Shown here: positions 23,432 to 33,836 of the stretch, one piece after another
Layout of the letters: each line of letters begins with the position of its first letter
Numbering within the stretch: the first letter of the stretch is position 1
Assembly: GCA_028095005.1 (NCBI GenBank)
Contig: CM051459.1
Coordinates: 198,563,902 to 198,627,901 of the forward strand
DNA length: 64,000 bases
Direction: 5' to 3'
Source of the DNA: Rhynchospora pubera
Lineage: Eukaryota; Streptophyta; Magnoliopsida; Poales; Cyperaceae
Notes under the pieces: model-generated
Told to the model about the DNA's origin: nothing
The model's database searches: none
The model's input: the letters and a program-made list of their open reading frames with translations, nothing else
Translations under genes and position numbers: made by a program

Positions 23432-25063
23432 TATACTGATGTTTTGCATTCATGATTTTCTCATGTACCGGGTAATATTAATTATTAGCTGTGAAAAATA
23501 AATCTAATGTAGAAACAGACATGAGAAATATATAATAGCAATATTTGTTGAGATCGATTTTTTTATTTTGTTGCCTGAACAAATGATATGTTTTTTATTG
23601 GTTTGCAGGACATGTTTTTTCCCCCTTTGAAACAAAGGCTGATTTGCTGGCCTTTGTTTTTTAGGTTTATTGCATGTATTTTAATTCTAATTCTAATGTC
23701 TAAGGATATCACTGTTTCAATGAAAAAAAATTAGTTAAAGTTGTTTCATAGTGTTAGATTCTTATAATAGTCACATACAAAAGATATATTCATAATAGAC
23801 ATTTTTTTAAAAAAAAATGAAGATGCAACAATCTAGATGTCCTTAGCTGGTATAATAGACCCAGCAATATATATTTTGCTTGATCCTATGACATCCTGAA
23901 CAAGGTTGTTTGATTGCATCACTATCATCGTCCTCGTTGCTGAACTCTTTAGGATCATCGGAGCTGCCATGTTCACTATTCTATTCATTTTCCGTGTCGT
24001 CGTCTGCTAATCCAACCATTGTAGACATCTTTTGGAACCAAGGAAATGAACCATCTAGCAGTAATTGTTTACCACTGCTCTGTAAATTATATAGAAAATA
24101 TTTTTTTTGTTAATTGCTAACTTTAAAATTTGGATCATAAGCAGTGATAGAAAAAAATATATTTGGGTTAGATTAGTACCTTAATCATCTTTCGATAATC
24201 AACATGGGCTGGTGCCTTAGGTCGGTCATTCGCTGTATCCCAACCTCCACCAGTTAGTTTTGATAGACTATTCTCAACTTTACCTCATTTAAATTAGTAA
24301 TACAAACATTTGAGTGCCACTTTAATTCAGCCTAATTTAATTAATTTATAAGTAAAATACAGCACTAACTGGTAGACCAGATGCTTATGAGATCAATTAA
24401 TAATACAGTTAAGATGTCCTCATTATAGACGGTATCTACATAGCAATCTAACTGGTATGTATCTACCATGCAATTGGCACAAGGCAACATTGAAAAAAAT
24501 ATATATGCTGAATGAAGGATGAACAGTGCGTAGCTTTGCTTTTTGTTGATTTTTCTATGTGTTTGTTAGTGTGGTGGATTTCTTCTCATTCAACTAAAAT
24601 CTGACTTGATCTGTTCCATGAAACCTACAAAGATATCCGCCTCAAATGATCTATATCTAGGTGGGTAGATTTTTGTTTGTTCTTTGGCAGGGTCCTGTTC
24701 TTTTTGTATGCACATAAACCGTGCTTGATTTTTCTTTTCGATGGACCCACTTAACTTTGGTTCATATAATGCTATCCATACCATGTCTATATATTGTGTG
24801 GTATTGAGTAGATAGTTTTTTTTTGTGGAAAATCTATTTGTATCCATTCCAATGACTGTTAGTCGATTTTTATAATTAATATGATCCGTCACATATCATA
24901 CTCCATAGTCTCCTCCACAAGATTGCCTACTACTTTTCTTCTACTAATGCACACGGTCTGCCCATTATTTTCTAGCCTACAAGCTTTTTGCCACCCATAT
25001 TTTTGTCATGTGGGTCCTACATATTGTATTTTTTGGAAGGAAAGGCGTGCCTGTCATATCTAA
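23432..25063. other. Spacer with an unidentified exon-like stretch
   Basis: Mostly AT-rich. On the minus strand at about 24085-23900 an AG-preceded stretch reads KQLLLDGSFPWFQKMSTMVG then LADDDTENE, a stop, and an acidic Ser/Asp/Glu-rich continuation. It resembles a decayed exon, but the family was not recognised. A minus frame at 24590-24892 (with IYPPRYRSFEADIFVG) was also not recognised. Either may belong to the Helitron body that starts at 21598. Confidence 0.35.
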
Positions 25064-25208
25064 GGGTGCGTTTGGATCGTTGGAAGAAAGAAGAAGAAGA
25101 AGGAAGAAGAAAAAAAAATTATAAACAATCCAAACTTTTCACAAAGTTACACACTTCCCAATACTTCTTCCCTTCTTCCCTTCTTCCCACACCTATCCAA
25201 ACGCACCC
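25064..25208. mobile_element. Tourist-like MITE with TAA target duplication
   Basis: A 145-bp element: GGGTGCGTTTGGATCG on the left, its inverse ending AAACGCACCC on the right, flanked by TAA on both sides. TIR sequence and TWA-type duplication indicate the PIF/Harbinger (Tourist) group. This is the best-preserved copy in the window. Confidence 0.85.
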
Positions 25209-25514
25209 TAAGAGAAAATGAAATTGCCTCCTGCTATTATCATTCTCCGGTTTTTTTGGTTAGTGAGTAAAATAAAATTCCCAAGGTGGGCCCAGTACAG
25301 AGGAGTTTTGTACTCGCAAGTCTTTCTTACACACCATTGTGTAACTTGGGACATTTTTTTACGAATTTAATGTTTGCTTTCATTTATTTTCTATTTAGTA
25401 TGGTTGAAATTATCGAAATCGTAGTGCACTTGAGATATTGCAATATTGAGGGTTATATAAATTTCAAACTGACAGTAGTGCTTCTCTGTCTAATATTGCA
25501 CATTCTTTACATTA
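25209..25514. other. Spacer between two MITEs
   Basis: No gene or repeat recognised. Confidence 0.5.
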
Positions 25515-25660
25515 GGGTGCGTTTGGATCGTTGGAAGAAAGAAGAAGAAGAAGAAAAAAATTATAAACAATCCAAACTCTTCACAAAGTTACACACTTCC
25601 CAATATTTCTTCCCACTTCTTCCCTTCTTCCCTTCTTCCCACACCTATCCAAACGGAGCC
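25515..25660. mobile_element. Tourist-like MITE with mixed termini
   Basis: The left end is GGGTGCGTTTGGATCG but the right end is ATCCAAACGGAGCC, the terminus of the other subtype. The left flank is TTA, the right AAA. This looks like recombination or gene conversion between subtypes. Confidence 0.75.
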
Positions 25661-26021
25661 AAAAGGCCGGAAAAATGGTATGACAACCATTATTAAATAT
25701 AGACAGTTGCAAAAGAATCAGACCCGCTTGTCAGAGCACAAGTCATTAAAGTATTTTGTGGCAGGATTTACAACAACTGTTATTTTTATTTAACAATCAT
25801 TAAAGTATTTTGTGACTGTTATTTAATATTAACAGTCACAATGTTTCTAGGAATTTTTCATTCTTTTTTTTCACGCTTAACTTTCAATGACTGTTTTAAT
25901 TTAAAACAATGGTAAAGGTTTGAATTTTATATCACGATAATGCCACAGATTTAGCAAATGGCTGTTTTTATAAATAACGGTTGCTAATTTAGAGTTGCAT
26001 AAGTCCTTTTGTGTGGTAGTG
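25661..26021 (-). mobile_element. CACTA-like arm, truncated
   Basis: The right terminus TTTTGTGTGGTAGTG (ending 26021) is the inverse of CACTAC-type CACTA ends. Inward lies an array of short motifs around GACTGTTATTTAA and its inverse. No partner terminus was found; the left part is probably lost or cut by the MITE ending at 25660. Confidence 0.5.
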
Positions 26022-26711
26022 TAAGTCAATGTAACAAATACAACAAATATAAAACACACATAGTCCAATCCTAAAAAATTTATATCGCAAGTTCGCAACA
26101 TTCCTCCTTAAGCCAAATTGCATAAAAGATAATAATAAAATAAAAATATAAACTAGCATGAACTAGTAATGAATAAAATTAAAGCAGACATAACTAGTAA
26201 GATGCAGGATACAAATCGATAATATTGAACTTGCCAGACTTGAACTACTTTATAACTAGAACGGTTTTTAGTAATTGTGATGACAGAATTCAAATTATAG
26301 TACGTACCGCTCCTAATCACAACAATATTATCTTTCGGGATCTTTCCCCGAACAAATAATACCACGTCTTTGTGTTTTGTTCATTTATGGTGTATGCGGT
26401 CCTTCATCAAATGATTGACACTTTAATTGTCACAAACTCACGACACGTCATTAAAATTGTAATTATAATTATGTTCTTGTTTTCGAAGGCCGGTTGGCCA
26501 GTGAAACAGAAGTCACGGGGTTGATAACTCGTCAATAATAATCTTGAAAGAAGATACCCAAGCCTTCGAATTCAATATAATTAATCAAGGAAATAATGAG
26601 ACTTTTTGGGGGAGATCAAATCATAAAAGCTCTTGAACAAAATTGATTTGTATCAATAAATGGGAACTATCCTCGAGTTGATTAAAACTTGACCCCCCGT
26701 CTTTTCTTTCT
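26022..26711. other. Spacer, no gene seen
   Basis: AT-rich with no coding or structured feature recognised. Confidence 0.45.
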
Positions 26712-28297
26712 CACTACAACATATTTGAGCATTAGTACCGGTTTTATACATATTATTAGTACCGGTTTTGTACCGGTACTAATAATAAGGGTACTAAAAA
26801 TAATAAAAAACCGGTACTAAGAAGAGGTGCAAAGTGGCGGCAAACATAATTAGTACCGGTTTTTAACTAAAAACCGGTACTAAAAATATTACATTTAGTA
26901 CCGGTTTTTAATTAAAAATCGGTACTAATTATATTTTAAAAAAATCGAATTTAATTTTAAAAGTTTAATACCGGTTTTTAGCTTAAAACCGGTACTAAAT
27001 TGATTAAAAAAAAAGTAAATTTTTTTTAATTAATTTAGTACCGGTTTTTAACTAAAAACCGGTACTAAATTAATTAAAAAAACAAAAAATATAAATTAAT
27101 TAAAAAATATTTGACTAGTATCTCTACTATCTTTTGAATTTAAAAATATAAATTTTAATTACATTTAAAAGGTTTGAGCGTCCACGCATGTGATGTGAAC
27201 ATGCCAAACCAGCTTGTATCTCTACTATCTTCCAATCAAGAAAATGGAATATCTTACAAAAAGAAAAAAAAATCTAAAAGACTTGAAAACAAAGAAACAA
27301 ATAGAAAATAATGAGAAATCATAACTTGGGCCATTGTCCCTCCTTCCTACACAATACGGAGCAAACAAGTCAGACTTTTTCCTACACAATTTCAAAGTAA
27401 AAGGATTATTATAAACTTGACATCTAATTAGAAATTGAAAACTAACTTCATCAAAGAGGGAATAAGAAGAGGGAAATTGAAAACGAACTTCTTCCTACAC
27501 AATTTCATAAAATTGTGAGGTATAGAGAGATGCTTACTCGTAAACCGGTCTTCAATCTCTGGACTGGGTCGTCCATTGCCTGACATCAATTTCAAAATAA
27601 TTAATTAATTAGAATCAAATTCAAGTTCAACACAATCCAACAAAACATATCTGAATAAACTTATATCAATAGCACCGTTGGAACAAGAAGAAGAGGGTAA
27701 GGAATTGAAGAGAATTCAAACGAGTTGAATGAACCTTGATTAGAGAGAGAGAGAGATTGAATCCTTGATGAATGACTTTCTGAAAAGAGACTTTGTGAGA
27801 AGAGAAAAATGGGTTTGAATTGGAGTTTGAATTGCTTCGCTGGAAGGAAGAAGAGAAGAGGGTATTTATTCCAGTACTAATATACTTTAACAATTTCTGA
27901 AGAGGTATTTTAATTTAGTACCGGTTTTTTATAAAAAAATCGGTACTAAAAATCGCCTGAAAAAATAAAAAAATCATTTTAAATTTAGTATCGGTTTTTT
28001 ATAAAAAACCGGTACTAAATAATTGATTTTTAGTACTGGTTTTTTATAAAAAACCAGTACTAAATTAAAAATTATTTTTTTCATTTTTGTTGGCACTTTA
28101 GTACCGGTTTTTTATAAAAAACCAGTACTAAATGAAAACTGTTTTTTTTCAGCGATTTTTAGTACCGGTTTTTTAAAAAAACCGATACTAAATAATAAGT
28201 CTGACAATTACAAAATTGCTATGATTTATTATTAGTACCGGTTTTCTTAAAAACAGGTACTAATGATCCGGTACTAATAATCTTTTTTGGTGTAGTG
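26712..28297. mobile_element. Complete non-autonomous CACTA element, TSD TCT
   Basis: This 1,586-bp element starts CACTACAACATATTTGAGC and ends with the inverse TTTTTTGGTGTAGTG. It is flanked by TCT on both sides (26709-26711, 28298-28300), the 3-bp duplication of the CACTA superfamily. Both subterminal regions (26730-27070 and 27915-28280) consist of palindromic units of the form TTTAGTACCGGTTTTT-spacer-AAAAACCGGTACTAAA, many of which can fold as hairpins. The middle (27100-27900) has no transposase. A short minus frame there starts MSGNGRPSPEIEDRF but has no recognised family. Confidence 0.88.
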
Positions 28298-28832
28298 TCT
28301 CTGCGTCGCTTCGTTCCAAGGAAAGGAGAGAGACTGCATAGTGAAGACCCCTTCAATTCTTCGACACATTATATTTCGATGATCATCAATTGATTGGATT
28401 AGGGTTGCAAAATAAGGCAAAGATCGGTGCATTATATTCGGCTAGAATAGTAAGGCCATACTCTTCTAGATTTTTTTTTTTTTGTGTGTAAATATGCTAA
28501 AACCATAAGCTTTAAATAAAACTGTCATAGCTCCCAAATTGTGATGTCTGTATTTTTATCTCGTTTCAAACTTAAACTACGTTTATTCTCTGAAGGCTTT
28601 TGATTTTTACCAATATAAATAAATTAATAAACTATATAAGAAGGTATACTATTTGGTTTTTTGAAGCTTTTTGGTCGTGTTCTTGCTTATTTCGTTTGTA
28701 TTATGCTGCAGTTATTTTCTTGCGATTGCTTCGTAAAATTAAAACGTATACGCTTCTCCCGTCTCTTAATTTCTTGATCGATTTATTAATTATATGTGTT
28801 AACTGTTCAATTCTAGACCACTGGATTTGGTG
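28298..28832. other. Upstream flank of the AIG1 fragment
   Basis: AT-rich, may contain the former promoter of the fragment at 28833. No other feature recognised. Confidence 0.4.
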
Positions 28833-29061
28833 ATGGGAGGATCAAGCACCATGGAAGATCGTTGGGAGCTTGCTTCAATCCATGATGCAATAACGTTAGT
28901 TCTTGTGGGAAAACTCGGGTATGGCAAAAGTGCAACCGGCAACAGTATTCTTGGCAAAAATGCTTTTGAGTCGAGTTCAAACATGAATGGTGTGACCTGC
29001 ACCTGCCAAATGGAAAGCACCGTCCTATGTGGGCGCAAGGTCAATGTAATAGACACACCTG
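28833..29061 (+). pseudogene. AIG1-type GTPase, first exon only
   Basis: The exon encodes a start MGGSSTMEDRWEL, the P-loop G1 motif GKLGYGKSATGNS, and the G3 region ending VNVIDTPG, followed by a donor (CTG/GTAAGA at 29061/29062). This is the N-terminal part of plant AIG1/GIMAP (IAN) GTPases, which act at membranes and are linked to stress and pathogen responses. No second exon (the rest of the GTP-binding domain and coiled coil) was found in the following 2 kb. The intron start is tandemly duplicated at 29045-29110 and 29221-29288. Likely a truncated gene. Confidence 0.8.
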
Positions 29062-29288
29062 GTAAGATTTCACTTTTTTTTGTTTTCGTTTGCAGTGGCT
29101 TTCTTTTTTTTATTTGCATAATTATGTCAATTTGAAGGAAATGCCAATTTACCCTTTTTATTAATATTCTTTTTAGTAACTAGTGAGTTATTTTTGTTTC
29201 CTTAATAGTTTTTTTTGGACTGTAATAGACACACCTGGTAAGATTTCATTTTTTTGTTTTCGTTTGCAGTGGCGTTCTTTTTTTTATT
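29045..29288 (+). repeat. Tandem duplication of the exon/intron border
   Basis: TGTAATAGACACACCTGGTA and the following T-rich intron start occur at 29045 and again at 29221, so the exon end and donor site are present twice. Confidence 0.8.
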
Positions 29289-30020
29289 CGGAATTGATTA
29301 GTGTATCATCCCACCATCCTTTAGAAAACGCGTTCATTTTTTTCAATTTTTAGAAAACGTGTATGAAATTCTCTCTTCCATTTTCAGAAATCCAAAAAAC
29401 GCGTTTCTATGTGTACGCTAGTACTCCCCGCCCCACCCCTCCCCCTCGCCCCCCCCTCCCCCCCTGCCCCTCTCACACACTTCATAACATGTTGAAATTA
29501 ATATTCATAAATGTTGAAGCTAATGTCGTAATTGTTGAACTTGGCATATTTAAATGTTGAAGGTAATATTTGAAGTGGGCATATTTAAATTGTTGAAGTT
29601 GTCATATATATTAACTTCAATATTTAAATATGCCAACTTCAACTTCAAACAATTGGTTTATTTATATATATTAAATGTTAATATATATAACAGTTGAGGT
29701 TAATATCGTTACTGTTGAAGTTAATATATATAATTGTTGAACTTGGCATATTGAAATGTTAAAGGTAATATTTGAAGTGAGCATATTTAAATTGTTGAAA
29801 TTGGCATATATATTAACTTCAACAATTATATATATTAACTTCAACAGTTACAGTATTAACTTCAACATTTAAATATGTTAATATAATTGTACGCGGGAGG
29901 GTGGGGGTTGGGGAGCGTACACAGGAGGATGGGAGGGGGGGGCGAGCGTACACGTGAGGGAGAGGAGAGCGAAAAAAGAATGAGTATTGAATTTCCGTAT
30001 TTAGAAAACGCGTGAATTAA
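29289..30020. repeat. Foldback element with C-rich and G-rich arms
   Basis: The outer parts share TTTAGAAAACGCG (29322 and 29999). The inner arms are C-rich on the left (29427-29472) and its G-rich inverse on the right (29893-29945), with GTGTACGCT and AGCGTACAC bordering them. The AT-rich core (29500-29880) repeats units around GTTGAAGTTAATATATATAA in both orientations. No coding sequence. Confidence 0.65.
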
Positions 30021-30928
30021 TATTTAATGAATAAATGTTCGGAGACAGTACAAAATTTCCCACACGATGCTATTAATATTTAATTCATTCACAATTAATC
30101 TCATGATTTTTCCCTCATCATTTTTGCTTAGTTATGTGATTTTTTATTGTTTTAAGAAATGTTAACTTCACAATCGGAGTAATCATTTTCTAACCGGTAG
30201 ATAATTAATGGCAACATCTTTTGATTAATATAGCTTGCTGATTGTTTTTTTTTCAACTTCTAAAGCTTGAAACTTTCTTCTCAACTAGAATTATTTTTGA
30301 AATTTTGTATCATACATATAGCAGTTCGGATTGCGGCAGAGCCGCAATTAAGAAATCTAGTGAGGACAAAAGTGAAAACTTTTGACAATAGTAGTGGATT
30401 CAGATAACCAAATATTAATGCATTAAAATTATTAATCGGTCTCTCTTCCATGACTGTGCGAAGGTAACACTGGCCAATAAAACTTCTTTCCAATATTGGG
30501 GCGAGGTTCATGGACCTTTGGTCTTTATTGCAGATGGCAAATGCTAGATCCCACATTGTGAGAGAAAAATGTATCCAGGGTTTTCCTTATTCTCTCTTTG
30601 GTGAAAGAACACAGTAAGGTCTCTCACACAATAGTTTATCCATACACAATTTCAGAAAGTTCCCTTGGGTGAAAATATTTTGTATAAATTAAGAAAATAT
30701 AATGTGATTCCAAAAATAAATGAAAAAAAAATGTGAAAAGCTATTAAGGTTAACCTGCAATATTTCATAATTCCTCAAAATTCTCCTACTGCATATGAGA
30801 TGTAAATCACCTGTATATGACGTGAGTTACCAAAATACTAGAATACATTAGATTGGCTAGGTACACGATAAAGCCGATATCAATGGCAACACCAGAAATG
30901 AATTTCCTGTTTCATCAAAGCTTTTCTG
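30021..30928. other. Spacer, no gene recognised
   Basis: AT-rich to 30280. A minus frame at 30281-30556 has moderate complexity (IWDLAFAICNKDQRSM-like, RTVMEERPINNFNALIFGYL) but no family was recognised. It may be decayed repeat or transcript sequence. Confidence 0.35.
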
Positions 30929-32459
30929 CTACTGATTTGTATCACTGAACATAAGATGGTTGATTTGGTCAATTCCAACATCTGAAATTGGGTCAATTGG
31001 TTTTTCCATTCCCTCAAACAAGGTGAATGCGGTAGGTTCTCGGCTATATTCATCTACAAACAGAAAAAAAGATGATATCAGACGACGACAACAACAACAA
31101 CTAAGCGTTTTGTCCCAAACAAGTTGGGGTAGGCTGGAAGTGAAACACCATCAAGATGATATCAGACAAAACAAAAGAACAACAACTGTGATTTTCCTAT
31201 GCTTCTTGGTTTTAATCATGGCCGATATTGATCATAGGTGTACCAGCACTTACAGTGCACAAATATGTAGTAAATGTAAAGAAAATACAAATATGTAGTA
31301 AATGTAAAGAAAATAGCACAATGATGCAAACCAGAAGAACATAGTAATGAGTATATTTGACTTGCAGCATAAGAACATGAGTCTGACCAATAAATTGAAC
31401 TTAGGTACCCAAGTTAATGCTCTTTTAACATACCATAAATTGTATTTGGTGAATACGACGGAGGCGTCGCCAAGAAATTCAAACCCAGATAGAGCACCAT
31501 CATCAAAAACACAGACATAGTTACAAAGGATGGAACAGCCAATGCCCAATACCTGAGAGCAATACCATATTAGACATCCCAGTAACAACTGGTGTCGTTA
31601 ATCTGCCCAATACCAGATAGCAGTACCATATAGATAATGATTATACTCACAAGGTGCAAAACTACAAATTGTATAGTGAGTCGCAAACAATACAATTATA
31701 CAAATACAGATCATTACAAGGGACTTGAGTATCAAGAAATCTGTGCAAGATATATTCTGAAGTTGACACTGGTAAGGTGTGAGCAAATTTCTAACCCATT
31801 AACTCACCAAACTGAAGTTCTGCTGACCAGTAGTTTTGTGCATTTTAAGAATATAGTTGGAATGCTAAATTGCCAAAATGGTATATGGAGGTACCCTCGG
31901 GAACAAGGATGGAACTCAATACAAGAATGAGACAACTATATAGAATGAGGAGACTGAGAATGGGGATGGGGAGGTGGAGGGAGCAAAATAAAAAATTGTT
32001 GATTCATTAAGGTACATGATGGATTCCCAGAGAATAAAGAAGAGGAGAGAAGAGATGCAGGAGTGACGTACTTGCTAGGATAATAAGTGATCCCGAGAGA
32101 ATGCAACCATGGTTGTGGTGTATAAGCCCACACTAAATATATAGCTGTGAAGAAAGAAAGAAAACACAGAGTATAAGTATCATTATCAGTATTATACTTA
32201 TTACAAAGTGATGGAATGAAAAATTGAATTGAGATGAGTTGTGACCAGTGGCGATAACAGTGGTGATGGATCCGACAAATCCGTAGACCTCGGATGGTTT
32301 AGGGCCATGGTCTCCAGCAAGAGGAGCAGCTGATGTTCTCTTTTCGTGATTCAGCGACAGAGAGGAGGCATCAGAGGCCCGGCGCTCACGCAATAGGCTG
32401 AGAGTGCGGCGAGGGCTGCTCACCACCAGAGTCGTCGGCGAACCAGGTCCCTCGTCCAT
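30929..32459 (-). CDS. PIGP: PIG-P, subunit of GPI-GlcNAc transferase
   Basis: Four minus-strand exons: 32459-32246, 32144-32072, 31552-31434, 31053-30929. All junctions are GT..AG and in phase, giving 176 residues. The basic, Ser-rich N-terminus is followed by the conserved PIG-P block KPSEVYGFVGSITTVIAT (first membrane segment, about residues 58-79), WLHSLGITYYPSKYW, a second membrane segment (about 97-118, WALAVPSFVTMSVF) and the conserved tail DEYSREP and IDPISDVGIDQINHLMF. PIG-P is a small ER-membrane subunit of the complex that adds GlcNAc to phosphatidylinositol, the first step of GPI-anchor synthesis. Length and motif order are normal. Intron 3 holds a small SINE. No lesion seen. Confidence 0.92.
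31069..31167 (-). mobile_element. SINE fragment in PIG-P intron 3
   Basis: A 69-bp insert (31084-31152) lies between two perfect 15-bp direct repeats AAGATGATATCAGAC (31069-31083 and 31153-31167). On the minus strand it reads CCCCAACTTGTTTGGGAC, then AAAACGCTTAG and a (TTG)n tail. This resembles the conserved 3' domain and tail of many plant SINEs (Au and related families). It is 5'-truncated, with no Pol III boxes. Confidence 0.8.
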
Positions 32460-33836
32460 TGCCTCCCTACTAGTAAGAAGAGGAGATCCTTTCCTTTCCT
32501 TGGTTGGGCACTTGGGCTGAGAATGAGAACTAAGCTGGCCTGTCAGTCACATATGAGATACCGAAAAAATAAAAAATGACGTTACTGTTCACACGAATTA
32601 CGATAATAACCGTTAAAATTCAAAATTTAAAAAATAACGTTGTTGGATCGGTATTCGGATTGACGAAAACAAAAACTGCTTGGATCGTCATTCCAATTGA
32701 CGATCCGAAGTGAGACTGAAAAATTCACTCGGCAAAAGCAATTGCTCTCTTTTTGTTATATCCAGTCAAGGTTGGTCAAATGGTCAAAAGCAATTACTCT
32801 CTCACTTATCAACATTATTTTCATAATCTGTATAAATAAAAGGAAGCAGAATTGGAATAGTTATGCATCTGGTATTATTTCAAATTATATCTAACTTAAA
32901 ATAGAAAAACATAAATATTAAAAGATATTGTATGTTCAATATATGAAAATGAAGAAATAAATGAAAAATTCAGAAAAGTATAATGTCAGCTTTCATTATA
33001 AGATGCCTTTTGAGAATGATGTACACCTAATCTAAACATTTCAAGAATCCCTAATAAATAAAATCACAATAAATGTATTACTTAATAAACGAAACAGCAA
33101 CCTAAATCCACGAACAAAAAATGAACCTAAATCTGTCGAGGAGTCGGGAGGAGGTGGGGCGTGCCTGGCAGAGGAGGAGTGACGGTAGAAAGAAGGGGTG
33201 CAGAGGAGTCTTCGGGGGCGGGGGGAGGGAGGGGAGCGGCGGAGTAGAGTGAGTGAGTGACAGTAGATCTAGGGTTTTAGAGGTTGAGGAATAGTGGAGG
33301 AAGACGCCTTTGCTCAGCCCACTTCAGAAAACAAAATCTCCTATCTAGATAGCACTGCCGCTCCCAGATGTACAGGTGTTGAAGTGTTTAAGTGTGGTTT
33401 TCAGGTAAGAGGTGATCGGAAAAAGTACTTGAGCTTTTCTCTTCTTTGTTTAGATCTGGATGGAAGGAGCCGCAATAGAATGGAACAGAGAGAAATGACC
33501 TATATCGTAAGCAGCTGGGGTGTTTTATTATAATAAAATTTTGCGATTTGATCCTCCTTTCTTTTTTATTTTCGTTTGTTTTACTTCCCGTAGCTGATTT
33601 CAGAATATATTTTACAGTTGTGTCATGTGTGTGTAATATGTAAAAGAACTCTATACATTAATCTAATTCTAAGCCCATTGGCCGAATTCTCAAAAAAAAT
33701 ATATATGTATATATATAAGTGGTGTAACTGTGTAAGTATGAAAATGGATCTCACACGTAGAAAACTAAAATAAAAATCTCAGCGACCCTACGTCCCTACC
33801 ATTAGTGCCCTTGGCTACTCTCAGGCGTTACCTTTC
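32460..33836. other. Spacer with a G-rich block
   Basis: The region upstream of PIG-P (from 32460) should hold its promoter; a weak inverted repeat (CGGATTGACG and ATTGACGATCCG) lies near 32650-32710. A G-rich block at 33130-33260 includes runs of four or more G. The plus frame at 33294-33533 (MEEDAFAQPTSENKIS) follows it but was not recognised. No gene is claimed. Confidence 0.4.

Noticed and set aside
33294..33533. 79-codon frame MEEDAFAQPTSENKIS...
   Set aside because: No family recognised and no splice or promoter context that would make it a gene; kept only as a remark.
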